Source: an uncultured Aquimarina sp. (GTDB taxonomy: Bacteria > Bacteroidota > Bacteroidia > Flavobacteriales > Flavobacteriaceae). Taken from it: a DNA stretch of 64,000 nucleotides. A model generated the notes under the pieces. The model was given only the letters and a program-made list of their open reading frames with translations. It was not told where the DNA came from and did no database searches. The position numbers and the translations under genes are program-made. The DNA lies in assembly GCA_947499005.1 (NCBI GenBank), contig CANMML010000014.1, forward strand, positions 40,726-104,725, written 5' to 3'. Positions 1 to 9,091 of the stretch are shown here, in pieces (positions within the stretch are counted from its first letter, which is position 1; the number at the start of each line of letters is the position of its first letter).

Positions 1-636
1 TTAGCCGATTTAGATTATTATCAAGAACTGTTTTCATTTGCATATGGTGATACTGCTATTACAGAAAATAGAATGCAGGAAGCGTTAGCTAATTTTATTA
101 GAAGTATTCAATCTTTTGATTCGAAATATGATGTGGGTAGAAATAATGCAGGAAACGATGGGCAAGATTTTGCAAATTTCACCGCAGAAGAGAATCGAGG
201 TAAGCAATTGTTTTTATTGCCTCCAGATAGAGGAGGAGTGGGTTGTGCAGGATGTCACCGAGCACCTGAGTTTGATATCGATCCAGAATCTCTAAACAAT
301 GGAGTTATAGGAATATTTGCTTCTAACGATATCGACCTCACCATTACTCGTTCTCCTAGTTTAAGAGATGTATTTAATAGTAATGGAGTGTTGAATGGAG
401 CATTAATGCATGATGCAAGTAAAACAACTTTTAGGCAAGTATTGGAGCATTATAATGATATCGATGCTACAGGTAATAACAATTTGGATAGAAGGTTAAG
501 GGGAGGTCCAGGGCAAAATGGACAACAATTAAATATGTCGGAAGGTGATATGTTGGCTTTAGAAGCATTTATAAAAACGCTTTCGGGATCTGATATGTAT
601 ACAAATCCAAAATGGAGTGATCCATTTATTCAGTAG
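1..636 (+). CDS. Di-haem cytochrome c peroxidase family protein, 3' part
   Basis: The reading frame is open from the first base of the window, so the gene begins upstream and only about 211 C-terminal residues are visible. A CxxCH haem-binding motif (CAGCH, bases 244-258) is followed by the RSPSLRDV and MHDASKTTFRQVLEHYN blocks typical of the C-terminal haem domain of the CcpA/MauG family. Members are periplasmic and reduce hydrogen peroxide with electrons from small cytochromes, or act as MauG-type oxidases. The signal peptide and first haem site must lie outside the window. A long hairpin lies just downstream. The family is clear; peroxidase versus MauG-like activity cannot be decided from this half. 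Confidence 0.85.
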   Translation, partial: LADLDYYQELFSFAYGDTAITENRMQEALANFIRSIQSFDSKYDVGRNNAGNDGQDFANFTAEENRGKQLFLLPPDRGGVGCAGCHRAPEFDIDPESLNNGVIGIFASNDIDLTITRSPSLRDVFNSNGVLNGALMHDASKTTFRQVLEHYNDIDATGNNNLDRRLRGGPGQNGQQLNMSEGDMLALEAFIKTLSGSDMYTNPKWSDPFIQ

Positions 637-655
637 TTTTTAATTAAAAGATATA

Positions 656-737
656 GTCAGATTGAGCGCCGTCGAAATCTATTGAACATATAGGAATTTC
701 GACAGGCTTAATAGATTTCGACTGCGCTCAATCTGAC
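656..737. terminator. Long hairpin between convergent genes
   Basis: Two 28-nt arms (656-683 and 710-737) are complementary at 27 of 28 positions. They sit between convergent genes, so the element probably terminates transcription in both directions. The arms contain the TGAGCGCxGTCGAA core that recurs in many intergenic regions of this window, so this is also a member of a dispersed repeat family. Confidence 0.65.
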
Positions 738-766
738 TTATAATTAAGAGTTAATGTTTGTGTAGG

Positions 767-1441
767 TTACCAATTTTTTAGACGTGTTTCTTCTTTGGGC
801 ATTTTAGCACCAACTAAAATGATCCATAGTACAAATACCATCTCTCCAAGATTTAAGGTTTCAAATTTAGACCAAAGGCTGTAGTGATCTGGAGAAAGAA
901 TATTACCTGTTCCATAAATCGTATATCCAATTCCTCCAATGATAAGTGCTATTCCTACGATTTTAGGAAACAGTTCAGATTTATAAACTAAATACCCTAA
1001 AGGAAATAACCATAAGCCCCAAAAAATTTCTGCAATCCAAATACCTTGACTACTTAGTTTAAGGTAAAGCATCATTTGATCAGGGTCGCTTACACTTAAA
1101 AGTGCTGCGGTATCATTAAAAGTATTTACCATCGCTATAGGCACTGCAATTAAAGACAGCACTACCATGTAAAGAGAAACCTCTTGATTTATAGATTTTA
1201 AAAGTTTATTTAATTGTAAAACAACAGGGATAAATAATAATTGGGTAATAAACCTACCGAGTATTCCTGCTCTGTAAAGGAATTCATTATTGACTAGATT
1301 ATTTGTTGTAGCGTTGACATCTTCCCAATTGATTAATTTATTGGGGACATACATGATAGAAAAAATACCAATGCCCATCCATAAAAGGTAAAGTACCCTT
1401 AAGGTATTCGATGTTTGCTTGAGTGTCGAGTTCGTTTGCAT
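767..1441 (-). CDS. DUF4386 family membrane protein
   Basis: The 224-residue protein has about six hydrophobic segments: near residues 14-32, 58-78, 88-106, 130-152, 160-180 and 198-214. The pattern RAGILGRF followed by a long hydrophobic stretch and a NTFNDTAALL loop matches the DUF4386 family. This is an inner-membrane family of unknown function, common in Bacteroidota and Firmicutes. The gene stands alone, convergent with the peroxidase gene and separated from the PspC gene by 136 bp. No catalytic motif is visible. Confidence 0.75.
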   Translation of the reverse strand: MQTNSTLKQTSNTLRVLYLLWMGIGIFSIMYVPNKLINWEDVNATTNNLVNNEFLYRAGILGRFITQLLFIPVVLQLNKLLKSINQEVSLYMVVLSLIAVPIAMVNTFNDTAALLSVSDPDQMMLYLKLSSQGIWIAEIFWGLWLFPLGYLVYKSELFPKIVGIALIIGGIGYTIYGTGNILSPDHYSLWSKFETLNLGEMVFVLWIILVGAKMPKEETRLKNW

Positions 1442-1577
1442 ATAAAAGTTGTTGGTTAGTTGTTTTTCATTTTGAGAGAAAAACGAGCAAGGCTCCTTGC
1501 CCCAAATTAGGAGCCTGCTCGTAGGTAACTTAATTGTGAACTATGAAAAATGTAGAGGCTTATTTCTGTAAAGAGTT

Positions 1578-3314
1578 CTAGTCCGTATTTCCATCAATTT
1601 GTATCCCATTTTCATCGATGTTTAATTTAAAATCTTCGTTATTATCTTTTCCTTCTATGTGAATACCGCTTTCGTCAATCTTCAAATGGAATTTTTCATT
1701 GTTATCTCCTGTGAAGTTTAGATTAATGCCATTATCATTGATGTAATTCTCCTTATGATCATGATGCATAGTTTCGGAAGTATTGCAAGAAGTACAAATT
1801 AGCTTTTGATTTTCCATGGTCACATATTTTCCTTCCTTATGGTTTAAAGAAGTAGATTCATCCCATGCATTACGATTCATTTGTGTCGTACTTTGATTCC
1901 CAATTACAGTCATGCCTTCTGGGATAAATAGATTGATATATAAGTGCTGGTTTTTCCATTCATTTTGAAAAGCCGTAATTGCATCTTTTGATAATATCAG
2001 TTTGTTGCCCTCTATTTTATAATCATAAGATATGGCTTCGGCATTTGCTTTGGCACTATCAAAGTTTTTTCCTCTTCCCAGCTTACTAATTTTTATGTAT
2101 GCTTTCTCGTCCGAAGAAGGCTTTACATAAAGATGTGTTTTGTGGAGTAGTATTCTTTTTTCTCCAGCATCATAGTTTACAGAAAAACTATTATTTTCAA
2201 AGCCACTTCTTGATAAATTTGTTTCCTGAGTATCGGAAAGGTTCGTAAGAGCAGATATAGTTAAGGTATCTTTTGCAGTAAAAGGAAGCTCGGTAGTATC
2301 ATGAATAAATGCTTGTTGGCTTCGCTCATTCACTTCTTTATAGATGAATACTCCAACAATAATTCCACTTAAAAACCATAATCCAATAAGACTGAAAATG
2401 ATAGGTTTGTTGATGGCTTTTGACCTTTTTAGTAATAGGCGCATTCCTAAAAAACCTAGGAAAAACATTGGTATAGCAACAAGTAAGAAAATAGGGAGTC
2501 CCATTAATTGGTATGGGATACCAATATTAGCTGCACTTAAGAAATCGTACCAATAATTTTCTCCTGCTTTAAAGATGAAAATACTTGTAACCGTGATTAA
2601 ACTTCCTATAATAACAACTGAAGCTATAAAGACAAGATATGCACCGAAGAATTTAATTAAAAATGTAAGGAGTTTTTTTAGTATTTCTCCGGCATTCTCA
2701 AAAAAAGTAGCAGACTTTCTTTGAATATTGTCACTGCCATCTCGTATTGACTGCCCAATATTATTAAGATTAACGGCTTGACCTTTCATTTCTAATTGCT
2801 CGGCAGTAGTGTTCGCTCTGGGTACAAAAAACCAGAATCCTAAATAGATCAAGATGAAACTTCCACTAGTAAAAATGGTTAGTAAAACCCATGCTAAACG
2901 AATCCAAAAAGGCTCGATATTAAAATAGTGCCCTAACCCCGAAGATACCCCACCTGCATAAGCGTCATTTGCATCTCTATACAGTTTCTTCGCAGGATTA
3001 CTTTCAGTATTAGTCTCAGCACTTTTTTCATTTATTGGAGCTTCTGTATCATCAATTTCATAATCTTCAGGTTCTCCCATGATAGCAATCACTTCCTCTA
3101 CCATACCTGTGTTAATTACTTGATTTTGGAAAGCTTGTTTGTCAAAAAATAATTCGGCAATGCGCGCTTCAATATCAGACATGATCTCACTTTTACCAGG
3201 ATCATTTTTAAGAGACGCTTCTACGGCGTTTAAATATTGTTTTAGTCTGGCATAGGCTTCTTCATCAATATGGAAGAGAAACCCAGCTAAATTTATATCT
3301 ACAGTTTTATTCAT
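1578..3314 (-). CDS. PspC-domain membrane protein
   Basis: The 578-residue protein starts with a cytosolic segment rich in acidic and alanine residues (1-95). A PspC domain follows (about 108-170), with the LYRDANDAYAGGVSSGLGHY motif and a transmembrane helix. Three further helices lie near residues 215-250, 268-293 and 303-326. The C-terminal half (about 340-578) is probably periplasmic and ends in two near-identical acidic repeats (KLNIDENGIQIDG and a variant). In Bacteroidota such proteins usually sit beside a PadR regulator, as here: padR ends 6 bp upstream, so the two are co-transcribed. By analogy with PspC a role in envelope stress is likely, but this is inference. Confidence 0.82.
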   Translation of the reverse strand: MNKTVDINLAGFLFHIDEEAYARLKQYLNAVEASLKNDPGKSEIMSDIEARIAELFFDKQAFQNQVINTGMVEEVIAIMGEPEDYEIDDTEAPINEKSAETNTESNPAKKLYRDANDAYAGGVSSGLGHYFNIEPFWIRLAWVLLTIFTSGSFILIYLGFWFFVPRANTTAEQLEMKGQAVNLNNIGQSIRDGSDNIQRKSATFFENAGEILKKLLTFLIKFFGAYLVFIASVVIIGSLITVTSIFIFKAGENYWYDFLSAANIGIPYQLMGLPIFLLVAIPMFFLGFLGMRLLLKRSKAINKPIIFSLIGLWFLSGIIVGVFIYKEVNERSQQAFIHDTTELPFTAKDTLTISALTNLSDTQETNLSRSGFENNSFSVNYDAGEKRILLHKTHLYVKPSSDEKAYIKISKLGRGKNFDSAKANAEAISYDYKIEGNKLILSKDAITAFQNEWKNQHLYINLFIPEGMTVIGNQSTTQMNRNAWDESTSLNHKEGKYVTMENQKLICTSCNTSETMHHDHKENYINDNGINLNFTGDNNEKFHLKIDESGIHIEGKDNNEDFKLNIDENGIQIDGNTD

Positions 3315-3320
3315 GATTTT

Positions 3321-3656
3321 TTAGTTTTTGTTTAAGTTGGTAATGTGTTGTACAGCGTTGGATAAGTCAGACCAAGTAGTGTGTAATTCTTCTAGAAATT
3401 GATCTCCTTTTGGGGTGATCGAATAATATTTTCTTGGTGGTCCCGAAGTCGATTCTTCCCATCGGTAACTCAGTAATTCGGCATTCTTTAGTCTAGTCAT
3501 TAACGGATATACAGTTCCTTCAACAACTAACATTTTCGATTCTTTTAACGTAGATAATATTTCTGCGACATAAGCATCTCCTTGTTTTAAAATAGAAAGG
3601 ATGCAATATTCGAGTACGCCTTTTCGCATTTGAGCTTTGGTGTTTTCAATTTTCAT
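3321..3656 (-). CDS. PadR family transcriptional regulator
   Basis: The 111-residue protein has the full short PadR winged-helix fold: the KGVLEYCILSILKQGDAYVAEI helix-turn-helix region, the LVVEGTVYPLMTRL recognition helix, the GPPRKYYSITPKG wing and a C-terminal dimerisation helix. PadR proteins usually repress their own operon and a neighbouring membrane gene. It is the first gene of a two-gene unit with the PspC protein 6 bp downstream. A perfect 13-bp palindrome, ATGT-N3-ACAT with flanking T and A, at 3752-3764 overlaps the expected -33 region of its promoter and is the likely autoregulatory operator. Confidence 0.9.
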   Translation of the reverse strand: MKIENTKAQMRKGVLEYCILSILKQGDAYVAEILSTLKESKMLVVEGTVYPLMTRLKNAELLSYRWEESTSGPPRKYYSITPKGDQFLEELHTTWSDLSNAVQHITNLNKN

Positions 3657-3726
3657 TGGCTGCTTTTTTAGAATATTTATAAAGGCTCATAGTCACAATT
3701 GTTCTCATCTGAGGTGTTTGTCTATG

Positions 3727-3764
3727 CAAATATATATCTTTAAAAAGGTATTATGTAATACATA
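3727..3764 (-). promoter_or_regulatory. padR promoter with palindromic operator
   Basis: Read on the minus strand, TATATTTG (3727-3734) fits the Bacteroidota -7 consensus TAnnTTTG. The perfect 13-bp palindrome TATGTAATACATA (3752-3764) lies about 18 bp upstream, where the -33 element would be. No clear -33 TTG is seen. PadR-type repressors bind ATGT-N-ACAT palindromes, so bound protein would block this promoter. Assignment is by inference. Confidence 0.5.
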
Positions 3765-4059
3765 GTACTAAATTTTAATATTTTAAAAACTAATTTCAAC
3801 AGATCTTTGTGAGAGATAATCTGCTATGTATGTTGATTTTATTGGAGTTTTTGTGAATTTTAATAGAATTAGTGAAGACAAAAAATATTTTAATACTCTG
3901 TAAAATATTTTTACAGATTTCATTTCAGTAGGAATAATAAAGACAACAAAAATTGTGAAAAGAGCATTCTGGAGTTCATTTTTAGCTAATATTTATGTGA
4001 ATTTTCAAAGGATTGTATTTGATTTTAATAAGAGGAATTATGATTACGTACTTAAGTGT

Positions 4060-4090
4060 TTGTAATAGGATCGTCGATTTCTTACTTTAG
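4060..4090 (+). promoter_or_regulatory. Probable promoter of the DUF2147 gene
   Basis: TTG (4060-4062) and TACTTTAG (4083-4090, 7 of 8 matches to TAnnTTTG) are separated by 20 bp, the spacing of Bacteroidota sigma-A promoters. The start codon follows 9 bp later, so the leader would be very short. Confidence 0.4.
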
Positions 4091-4099
4091 AGTAAATAA

Positions 4100-4528
4100 A
4101 TGATTATGATTAGAATAGCGTTATTATTCCTGTTTGTTTTTTGTTTTAGTGGGCTTAGTGCACAAACTATAGAAGGAGCATGGGAAACGTATGACGATAC
4201 ATCAGGTAAGAAACGTTCTATAGTTTCGATTTATAAAAGAGGAGACTTATTTTATGGGAAGATTGTCAAGAAATTTGAAGGAACAGCCCCAGATTTATGT
4301 ACTTCTTGCCAAGGGGATAAGCATAACAAACCTATTTTGGGAATGGAAATTATAGAGGGCTTAACGCTTAAAGGAGCTCAATATGGCGGAGGCACAATTA
4401 CGGATCCCGAATCAGGAAATGTATACAAGTGTTATGTTGAATTGGAAAACGATAATAAGTTAAAAGTTAGAGGTTTTATTGGGTTTTCTTTATTAGGAAG
4501 GACACAGTATTGGTTACGGAAAAAATAA
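4100..4528 (+). CDS. DUF2147 family secreted protein
   Basis: The 142-residue protein begins with a signal peptide (MIMIRIALLFLFVFCFSGLSAQ, likely cut after about residue 21). The body has the family features IEGAWETYDD, a KRSIVSIYKRGDLFYGKIVK strand pair, the DLCTSC turn and a C-terminal GFSLLGRTQYWLRK segment, all typical of DUF2147, a small periplasmic beta-barrel-like domain of unknown function. ATG codons at 4100 and 4106 are both possible starts. The gene stands alone, followed by a weak stem-loop (4528-4553) without a T-run. Confidence 0.82.
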   Translation: MIMIRIALLFLFVFCFSGLSAQTIEGAWETYDDTSGKKRSIVSIYKRGDLFYGKIVKKFEGTAPDLCTSCQGDKHNKPILGMEIIEGLTLKGAQYGGGTITDPESGNVYKCYVELENDNKLKVRGFIGFSLLGRTQYWLRKK

Positions 4529-4632
4529 GAGGCTACTTAAAAAAGTAACCTCTATGAGCTCAAAAATAAATAAGCACAATTATGAAAAAAAACTATTCTT
4601 TGTTTTTTGTGTTAACTACATTACTTTAAAAT

Positions 4633-6087
4633 TTATTCCCCTAAAGACCAGATAGCAAAACTATTGGCAGGAGCTTTAATAGTTGTTACTCCGTTAGCAT
4701 CAGTATTTAATACTTCATTTACATTACCCGAATAGTCTAATAATTGAGCATTTTTCCATTTTGAAGTAACTTCAAAACTGTTAGCTCTTCTATCAATATT
4801 CATGTATAGAATGAGTCCTGGATTAGTCGTTGTGCCTTCACGTTGCATGATGTATTCTTTCTCGGAGACTTTTAATGTTTTAATAGCACCTGTAGCTAAG
4901 CCATTATAAATGGCAATAAGGTTTTGCAACTTCTTATTTAAAACAGTATTGTCATAGTCACTAATAAAAATACAAGGGTAACCATCATGTGTTAAGATGT
5001 ATGCATATGCTAATAATTTATTCGCCAAACTAATACGGTTATTAGGATTTTCATCTTTTTCTGTATCGTGATTTGCTGTAAAAGTGACAGCCTGTTCAGG
5101 ATAAATTTTACGTAACATATCACGATCTAAAAAAGTTAAATCTTGATGACGATCTAAGGCTTCATCTAATTTGTAAAAGCACGCAAAATCAAAGGCAGGA
5201 GAGCCAGAGTCTTCTACCCATTTTTTTAGCACTTGACCATTACCATCAAAATTTTCACCCACTGAAAAGCCCCCAACTTTATCATTCCAAGCCTTTACAT
5301 ATTTAGGATTAAAACTTTTAACATAATCGAATCGCCATCCATCAAAACCAAAATCTTTTAAAAATTCGGCAAAAGAATCGTTTCTTTCCCATAACCACTC
5401 TCTAACATAAGGTTGGTCGTGACATAAATCTGTTTCGGCAAAAAAGAGGGCTTCTTCATCATTATCATGGATGTCATTTGGGTGAAAATGTTCGTTCGTT
5501 CTATTGAATTTTCCAGAAGCATTACCATTCATTTCATTAAATAAAGTATACACTTCTTCTCCACCTCTAAAAGGATTTTCTTGCTTTCCTCCTCCAGAAT
5601 TATGTCCCATAACAATATCTGCAATCACTTCAATATTATTTTGATGTGATAAATCAATTAGGCTTTTTAATTCTGCTTTAGATCCAAAGCGAGTTTCGAT
5701 AGTTCCGTGTTGTTCAAATTCACCTAAATCAAAATAGTCAGAAGGATCATATCCCATAGAATTGAATCCCGATTGACCCTTTGAGGGAGGTGGCAACCAA
5801 ATTCGATTGATACCATTAGATTTCCAATCTTCAATTTTAGAGCTAATGATATTATACCATTCTCCTTTAGGCTCTACGTCCCAATAGAAAGCCTGCATCA
5901 TAACACCATCATTAGCATTTAGTTGGCTGAGGTTAAGTCTAGAAACTCCACCGGGTGTATTGGGCGATTCTTGATCGTTTTGAGGGCTACTGTCGCCATC
6001 TCCGCCTTCCGAACAAGAGAAAGCGAAGATTGCTAAACAGCATAACCAAACAAAATTTATTTTTTTAGATTTTAAAAGCATTTTCAT
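4633..6087 (-). CDS. GH13 alpha-amylase lipoprotein, subfamily 7-like
   Basis: The 484-residue protein has a lipoprotein signal ending in AFSC (Cys25), followed by an acidic stretch (SEGGDGD) of the kind that sends Bacteroidota lipoproteins to the cell surface. The (beta/alpha)8 barrel shows the GH13 conserved regions: ADIVMGHN, the nucleophile in GWRFDYVK (Asp254), the acid/base in SVGENFD (Glu278) and the third acid in TANHDTEKD (Asp341). The HPNDIH and AFDFACFYKLDEALD blocks resemble the archaeal GH13_7 amylases. It is the last gene of the susC-susD-susE operon, 3 bp after susE. It likely hydrolyses internal alpha-1,4 bonds of starch at the surface, the role SusG plays in Bacteroides. Confidence 0.9.
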   Translation of the reverse strand: MKMLLKSKKINFVWLCCLAIFAFSCSEGGDGDSSPQNDQESPNTPGGVSRLNLSQLNANDGVMMQAFYWDVEPKGEWYNIISSKIEDWKSNGINRIWLPPPSKGQSGFNSMGYDPSDYFDLGEFEQHGTIETRFGSKAELKSLIDLSHQNNIEVIADIVMGHNSGGGKQENPFRGGEEVYTLFNEMNGNASGKFNRTNEHFHPNDIHDNDEEALFFAETDLCHDQPYVREWLWERNDSFAEFLKDFGFDGWRFDYVKSFNPKYVKAWNDKVGGFSVGENFDGNGQVLKKWVEDSGSPAFDFACFYKLDEALDRHQDLTFLDRDMLRKIYPEQAVTFTANHDTEKDENPNNRISLANKLLAYAYILTHDGYPCIFISDYDNTVLNKKLQNLIAIYNGLATGAIKTLKVSEKEYIMQREGTTTNPGLILYMNIDRRANSFEVTSKWKNAQLLDYSGNVNEVLNTDANGVTTIKAPANSFAIWSLGE

Positions 6088-6090
6088 GTC

Positions 6091-7194
6091 TTAGTTTTGT
6101 GTAATTCCAGTGGTAGCCTTACCATCGATACCTATTCCTAGGGAGATCGTATAGTTCCCTGCTGAAACGGCAAAGTTTCCATCACCTGTATCGGCAGCTA
6201 CAGCTTCATCACCAGAATCACCTACATTAAATTTCCAGTCTTCATCAGCTCCAAAGATGGCATTACTAGTGTTTTTACTACGAAGTTTCATTTCTCCATC
6301 TACAAGAGTAGTAGTAATAGTGTATTGATTTGCATCAAAATCATAAGTCATTGCGGTTTCACCATCCCATCCAAGCGGAGTTGCAGCACCTATGATTCCC
6401 CAATCCATTCGTATAATTTGGTAAGCTAGATTATCAATATCTACTTGAACATAGTACAAGCCAGCGACACCTGGTTTTACATCACTACTACCACCATCAT
6501 TAGTGATATTACCATCTTGTGCACCATCAATAGTTCCGTAATTTCCGTCTAGAGTTCCCCAATCTGCTGCTGCACTTATAAATTTGAATCCATCATCAGC
6601 TCCAAGTTTGATATACCCTTCAAAAATTTGTGTACTTCCATCTCCAATGTAATTCATTTGGAAAGCCTCAGTTGGCGTCCATGCATTTCTTCCATAATAA
6701 GCTTGAAATGCTCCTACTAAGAATAATTCTGGAGCTTTATTCGTATAAGGTGTAGCAAAGTATGTGATCGCATCACTAAACTGAGCGATACTTCCTGTAG
6801 ATCCGATAGCTGAAATAACGCGCGCTTCAACAGCTCCTTCAATACCAGGTTCTAAACCTGCCTGAATTACTGCGGCATTGAATTCTTCAACAGTCCATGT
6901 AACGAATGTTTCTGTGGTAGAGGCAGCATTAAAAGGAGTCGCAAATTCAGTTCCTGCAGCTGCTAATTCTACCGTGTATGTAATTGGTGTTGGAGAGTCA
7001 ATTTCTGCTTTTTCCCACACAAGAGTTAAAGCTTTAGTTCCTTCCAAATCCTTATTTAATGTGATGCTTTCTGATCCCGTTAAAATAGTAGGAGCAGTAC
7101 CTCCATTTTCAGTAAATTGAATGTCATCGCTTTCTTCGCAACCTATACATAGGATGGTAAAAGCTAATAAAATATATGCAAATAATTGTTTCAT
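6091..7194 (-). CDS. SusE-like outer-membrane starch-binding lipoprotein
   Basis: The 367-residue protein has a lipoprotein signal ending at Cys19 followed by EESDD, an acidic surface-export signature. Residues about 25-145 form a SusE N-terminal Ig-like domain (TAPTILTGSESITL, TLVWEKAE). The C-terminal part holds two carbohydrate-binding SusE/SusF-type repeats: LFLVGAF..AWTP (about 155-265), with FEGYIKLGADDGFKF, and a second with WGIIGAATPLGWDGE (about 266-365). Surface-exposed aromatics there would stack on the glucan helix. Position between susD and the amylase fits a starch-binding accessory protein. A strong hairpin separates it from susD. Confidence 0.88.
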   Translation of the reverse strand: MKQLFAYILLAFTILCIGCEESDDIQFTENGGTAPTILTGSESITLNKDLEGTKALTLVWEKAEIDSPTPITYTVELAAAGTEFATPFNAASTTETFVTWTVEEFNAAVIQAGLEPGIEGAVEARVISAIGSTGSIAQFSDAITYFATPYTNKAPELFLVGAFQAYYGRNAWTPTEAFQMNYIGDGSTQIFEGYIKLGADDGFKFISAAADWGTLDGNYGTIDGAQDGNITNDGGSSDVKPGVAGLYYVQVDIDNLAYQIIRMDWGIIGAATPLGWDGETAMTYDFDANQYTITTTLVDGEMKLRSKNTSNAIFGADEDWKFNVGDSGDEAVAADTGDGNFAVSAGNYTISLGIGIDGKATTGITQN

Positions 7195-7283
7195 GATTTC
7201 TACAATTTTGATTAGATATTATTTTGTTAGTAAATCGTATAAGTAATTTAGAGTGTGTTTTTCTCGTTGAGTTTAGGCAAGGG

Positions 7284-7349
7284 ATACCCGTTACTTGTTT
7301 TGTTAGGAGTATTCTAGGAATAACGTACTAAACAAAACAAGTTGGGTAT
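7284..7349 (-). promoter_or_regulatory. Intercistronic stem-loop between susD and susE
   Basis: Arms at 7284-7305 and 7329-7349 pair almost completely: ATACCC plus CTTGTTTTGTT on one side, AACAAAACAAG plus GGGTAT on the other, with a 2-base bulge. It lies in the 184-bp gap after susD, in the direction of transcription. No T-run follows, so it more likely stabilises the susCD message or attenuates susE expression than ends transcription fully. Confidence 0.55.
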
Positions 7350-7378
7350 AGTGCTAAAAACACTACTACTATTTATTA

Positions 7379-9079
7379 TTAATATTCGTCTGAGTTTTGT
7401 CTTAAATTAGGATTCAATGCTAGTTGAGTAGCAGGAATTGGCATTAAGTTTCTAAAAGTATCAGTGGTCTGTCCTTCGGGAATATTTTCTCCTCCTTTAA
7501 ATGGCCATATACCATTTTCGGTAAATTGTCTATTGCGAATTAAATCTGTTCTGCGATGTGCCTCCCAATATAATTCTCTCGCACGTTCGTCCAATACAAA
7601 GTCTTCCGTAAGGTCGCTTGCAGCAATATTAAAAGAACTAGAACCTTCATGAGCTCGTTCTCTTAATTGATTAATATAACCAACCGCAGTACCTATATCA
7701 CCAGAAGTTCCTTTTAAAGTAGCTTCAGCATACATTAAGTAAACATCAGCTAGGCGGAACATTGGGAAATCTGTATCGGGATGATTATCAGGATCCGAAC
7801 CTACTTGTCCTGTGCTGCTGATGTTCGTATACTTACTAATCGCATATCCATCATTGAAAGCACCTATATTTTCGATTTCTAGATTTTGACCAGGTGTATG
7901 AGCAATTAAACGTTTATCATTCCAAATTTCTTGGAAACCTAGTGATATAGGATTACCATCTTCACCTAATACAATGTTCCCAGTATCATCGCGTTGAAAT
8001 ACTTCTTCTTGATTGACTGGCGTTCCAAATTGATTGATCAAAGCACTCGTAGTTCGAAGGCCAAACCATCCACCATTGATTCCAAAATCGGCTCTTGGGT
8101 TCATATTCCCACCAACAGCGGCATGTACAATAAAAGTAGTACCTCCAAAAGATTGCGTATTGATTCCATCAAAAGGAATCGTGAAAATTACTTCTTCTTC
8201 AGCTCCATTAGTGTCATTATCAGCGATAAATAAATAGCTATAGGGTACAGCAGGAATCGAATATCCTGCATTAATGATATTGTTACAATAGGTAATACAA
8301 TCATTGTAGCGATTTCCAGCTCCGTATACTTCAGCATTTAAATATAATTTTGCCAATAACATCCATACAGCTCCTCTATCTGCTCTTCCATATTCGTTAC
8401 TTCTAGCCCCTGCGATATCATCTTCAATATCCAATAATTCCGACTCGATATAAGCAAATAAATCAGCTTGATTTGTTTGAGGAGGTAAAAAACCAGCCGT
8501 AGGATCATTCTCAGTTACAAAAGTTGGAGTTCCATATAAATCCAACGCATGCCAGTAACTCAATGCTCGTAAAAAACGCGCTTCAGCTCTAAATTCGGCA
8601 ATAGTTTCAGCATCAGCTCCACTAATTCCTTTTCCACTAACGACACCTGGATCTGCTTCTCTTAAAAAGGCATTAATACTTGCGATTTGAAAAAAGATAC
8701 GGTCATACATGGTACGAATAAATTCGTTACCTGCTGTCCAGTTTTGGGAATGTAGATCACGTAAAGTACCGTCATTCCAAGCAATAACTGCTTCGTCGGT
8801 AGTTAACTCTTGCATTTTCCAATACAAACGCAGATAGTTAGAAAATCCTTCATCTAAGCCTTGTAAATCGGGTAAGCCAGAAGGGCCACGTTGTCCACTT
8901 AATGAAATGCCAGCATAAAGCTTGGCCACACCACTTTGATAACCATCTAGGTTAATAAATACTCTTTCACTTGTAATCCTTTCATCTTCAGGAGTCAAGT
9001 TTAAATCATCTTCACATGAAACTAAGGTTAAGCTAACACCTAGTACAATGCTTACGTATTTTATTAATTTAAAAAACAT
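7379..9079 (-). CDS. SusD-like starch-binding outer-membrane lipoprotein
   Basis: The 566-residue protein has a lipoprotein signal ending in LVSC (Cys22) with an acidic EDD follow-up. RagB/SusD family landmarks are present: FRAEARFLRALSYWHALDLYG in the TPR scaffold (about 165-190), AVWMLLAKLYLNAEVY (about 230-250), FRLADVYLMYAEA (about 440-455) and the C-terminal WEAHRRTDLIRN followed by MPIPATQLALNPNLRQN. SusD forms the lid on the SusC pore and captures the glycan before import. It begins 12 bp after susC. Substrate specificity (alpha-glucan) is inferred from the surrounding amylases. Confidence 0.95.
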   Translation of the reverse strand: MFFKLIKYVSIVLGVSLTLVSCEDDLNLTPEDERITSERVFINLDGYQSGVAKLYAGISLSGQRGPSGLPDLQGLDEGFSNYLRLYWKMQELTTDEAVIAWNDGTLRDLHSQNWTAGNEFIRTMYDRIFFQIASINAFLREADPGVVSGKGISGADAETIAEFRAEARFLRALSYWHALDLYGTPTFVTENDPTAGFLPPQTNQADLFAYIESELLDIEDDIAGARSNEYGRADRGAVWMLLAKLYLNAEVYGAGNRYNDCITYCNNIINAGYSIPAVPYSYLFIADNDTNGAEEEVIFTIPFDGINTQSFGGTTFIVHAAVGGNMNPRADFGINGGWFGLRTTSALINQFGTPVNQEEVFQRDDTGNIVLGEDGNPISLGFQEIWNDKRLIAHTPGQNLEIENIGAFNDGYAISKYTNISSTGQVGSDPDNHPDTDFPMFRLADVYLMYAEATLKGTSGDIGTAVGYINQLRERAHEGSSSFNIAASDLTEDFVLDERARELYWEAHRRTDLIRNRQFTENGIWPFKGGENIPEGQTTDTFRNLMPIPATQLALNPNLRQNSDEY

Positions 9080-9091
9080 AACTCGTCTTTT

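Larger units (their letters stand above)
3657..4099. other. Intergenic region between padR and the DUF2147 gene
   Basis: This 443-bp AT-rich gap between divergent genes holds the padR promoter and operator on the left and a probable promoter for the DUF2147 gene on the right. I see no gene or RNA structure in the middle. Confidence 0.6.

Noticed and set aside
4528..4553. Terminator after the DUF2147 gene
   Set aside because: AGAGGCTACT and AGTAACCTCT pair with one mismatch, but no T-run follows, so I did not list it as a terminator.
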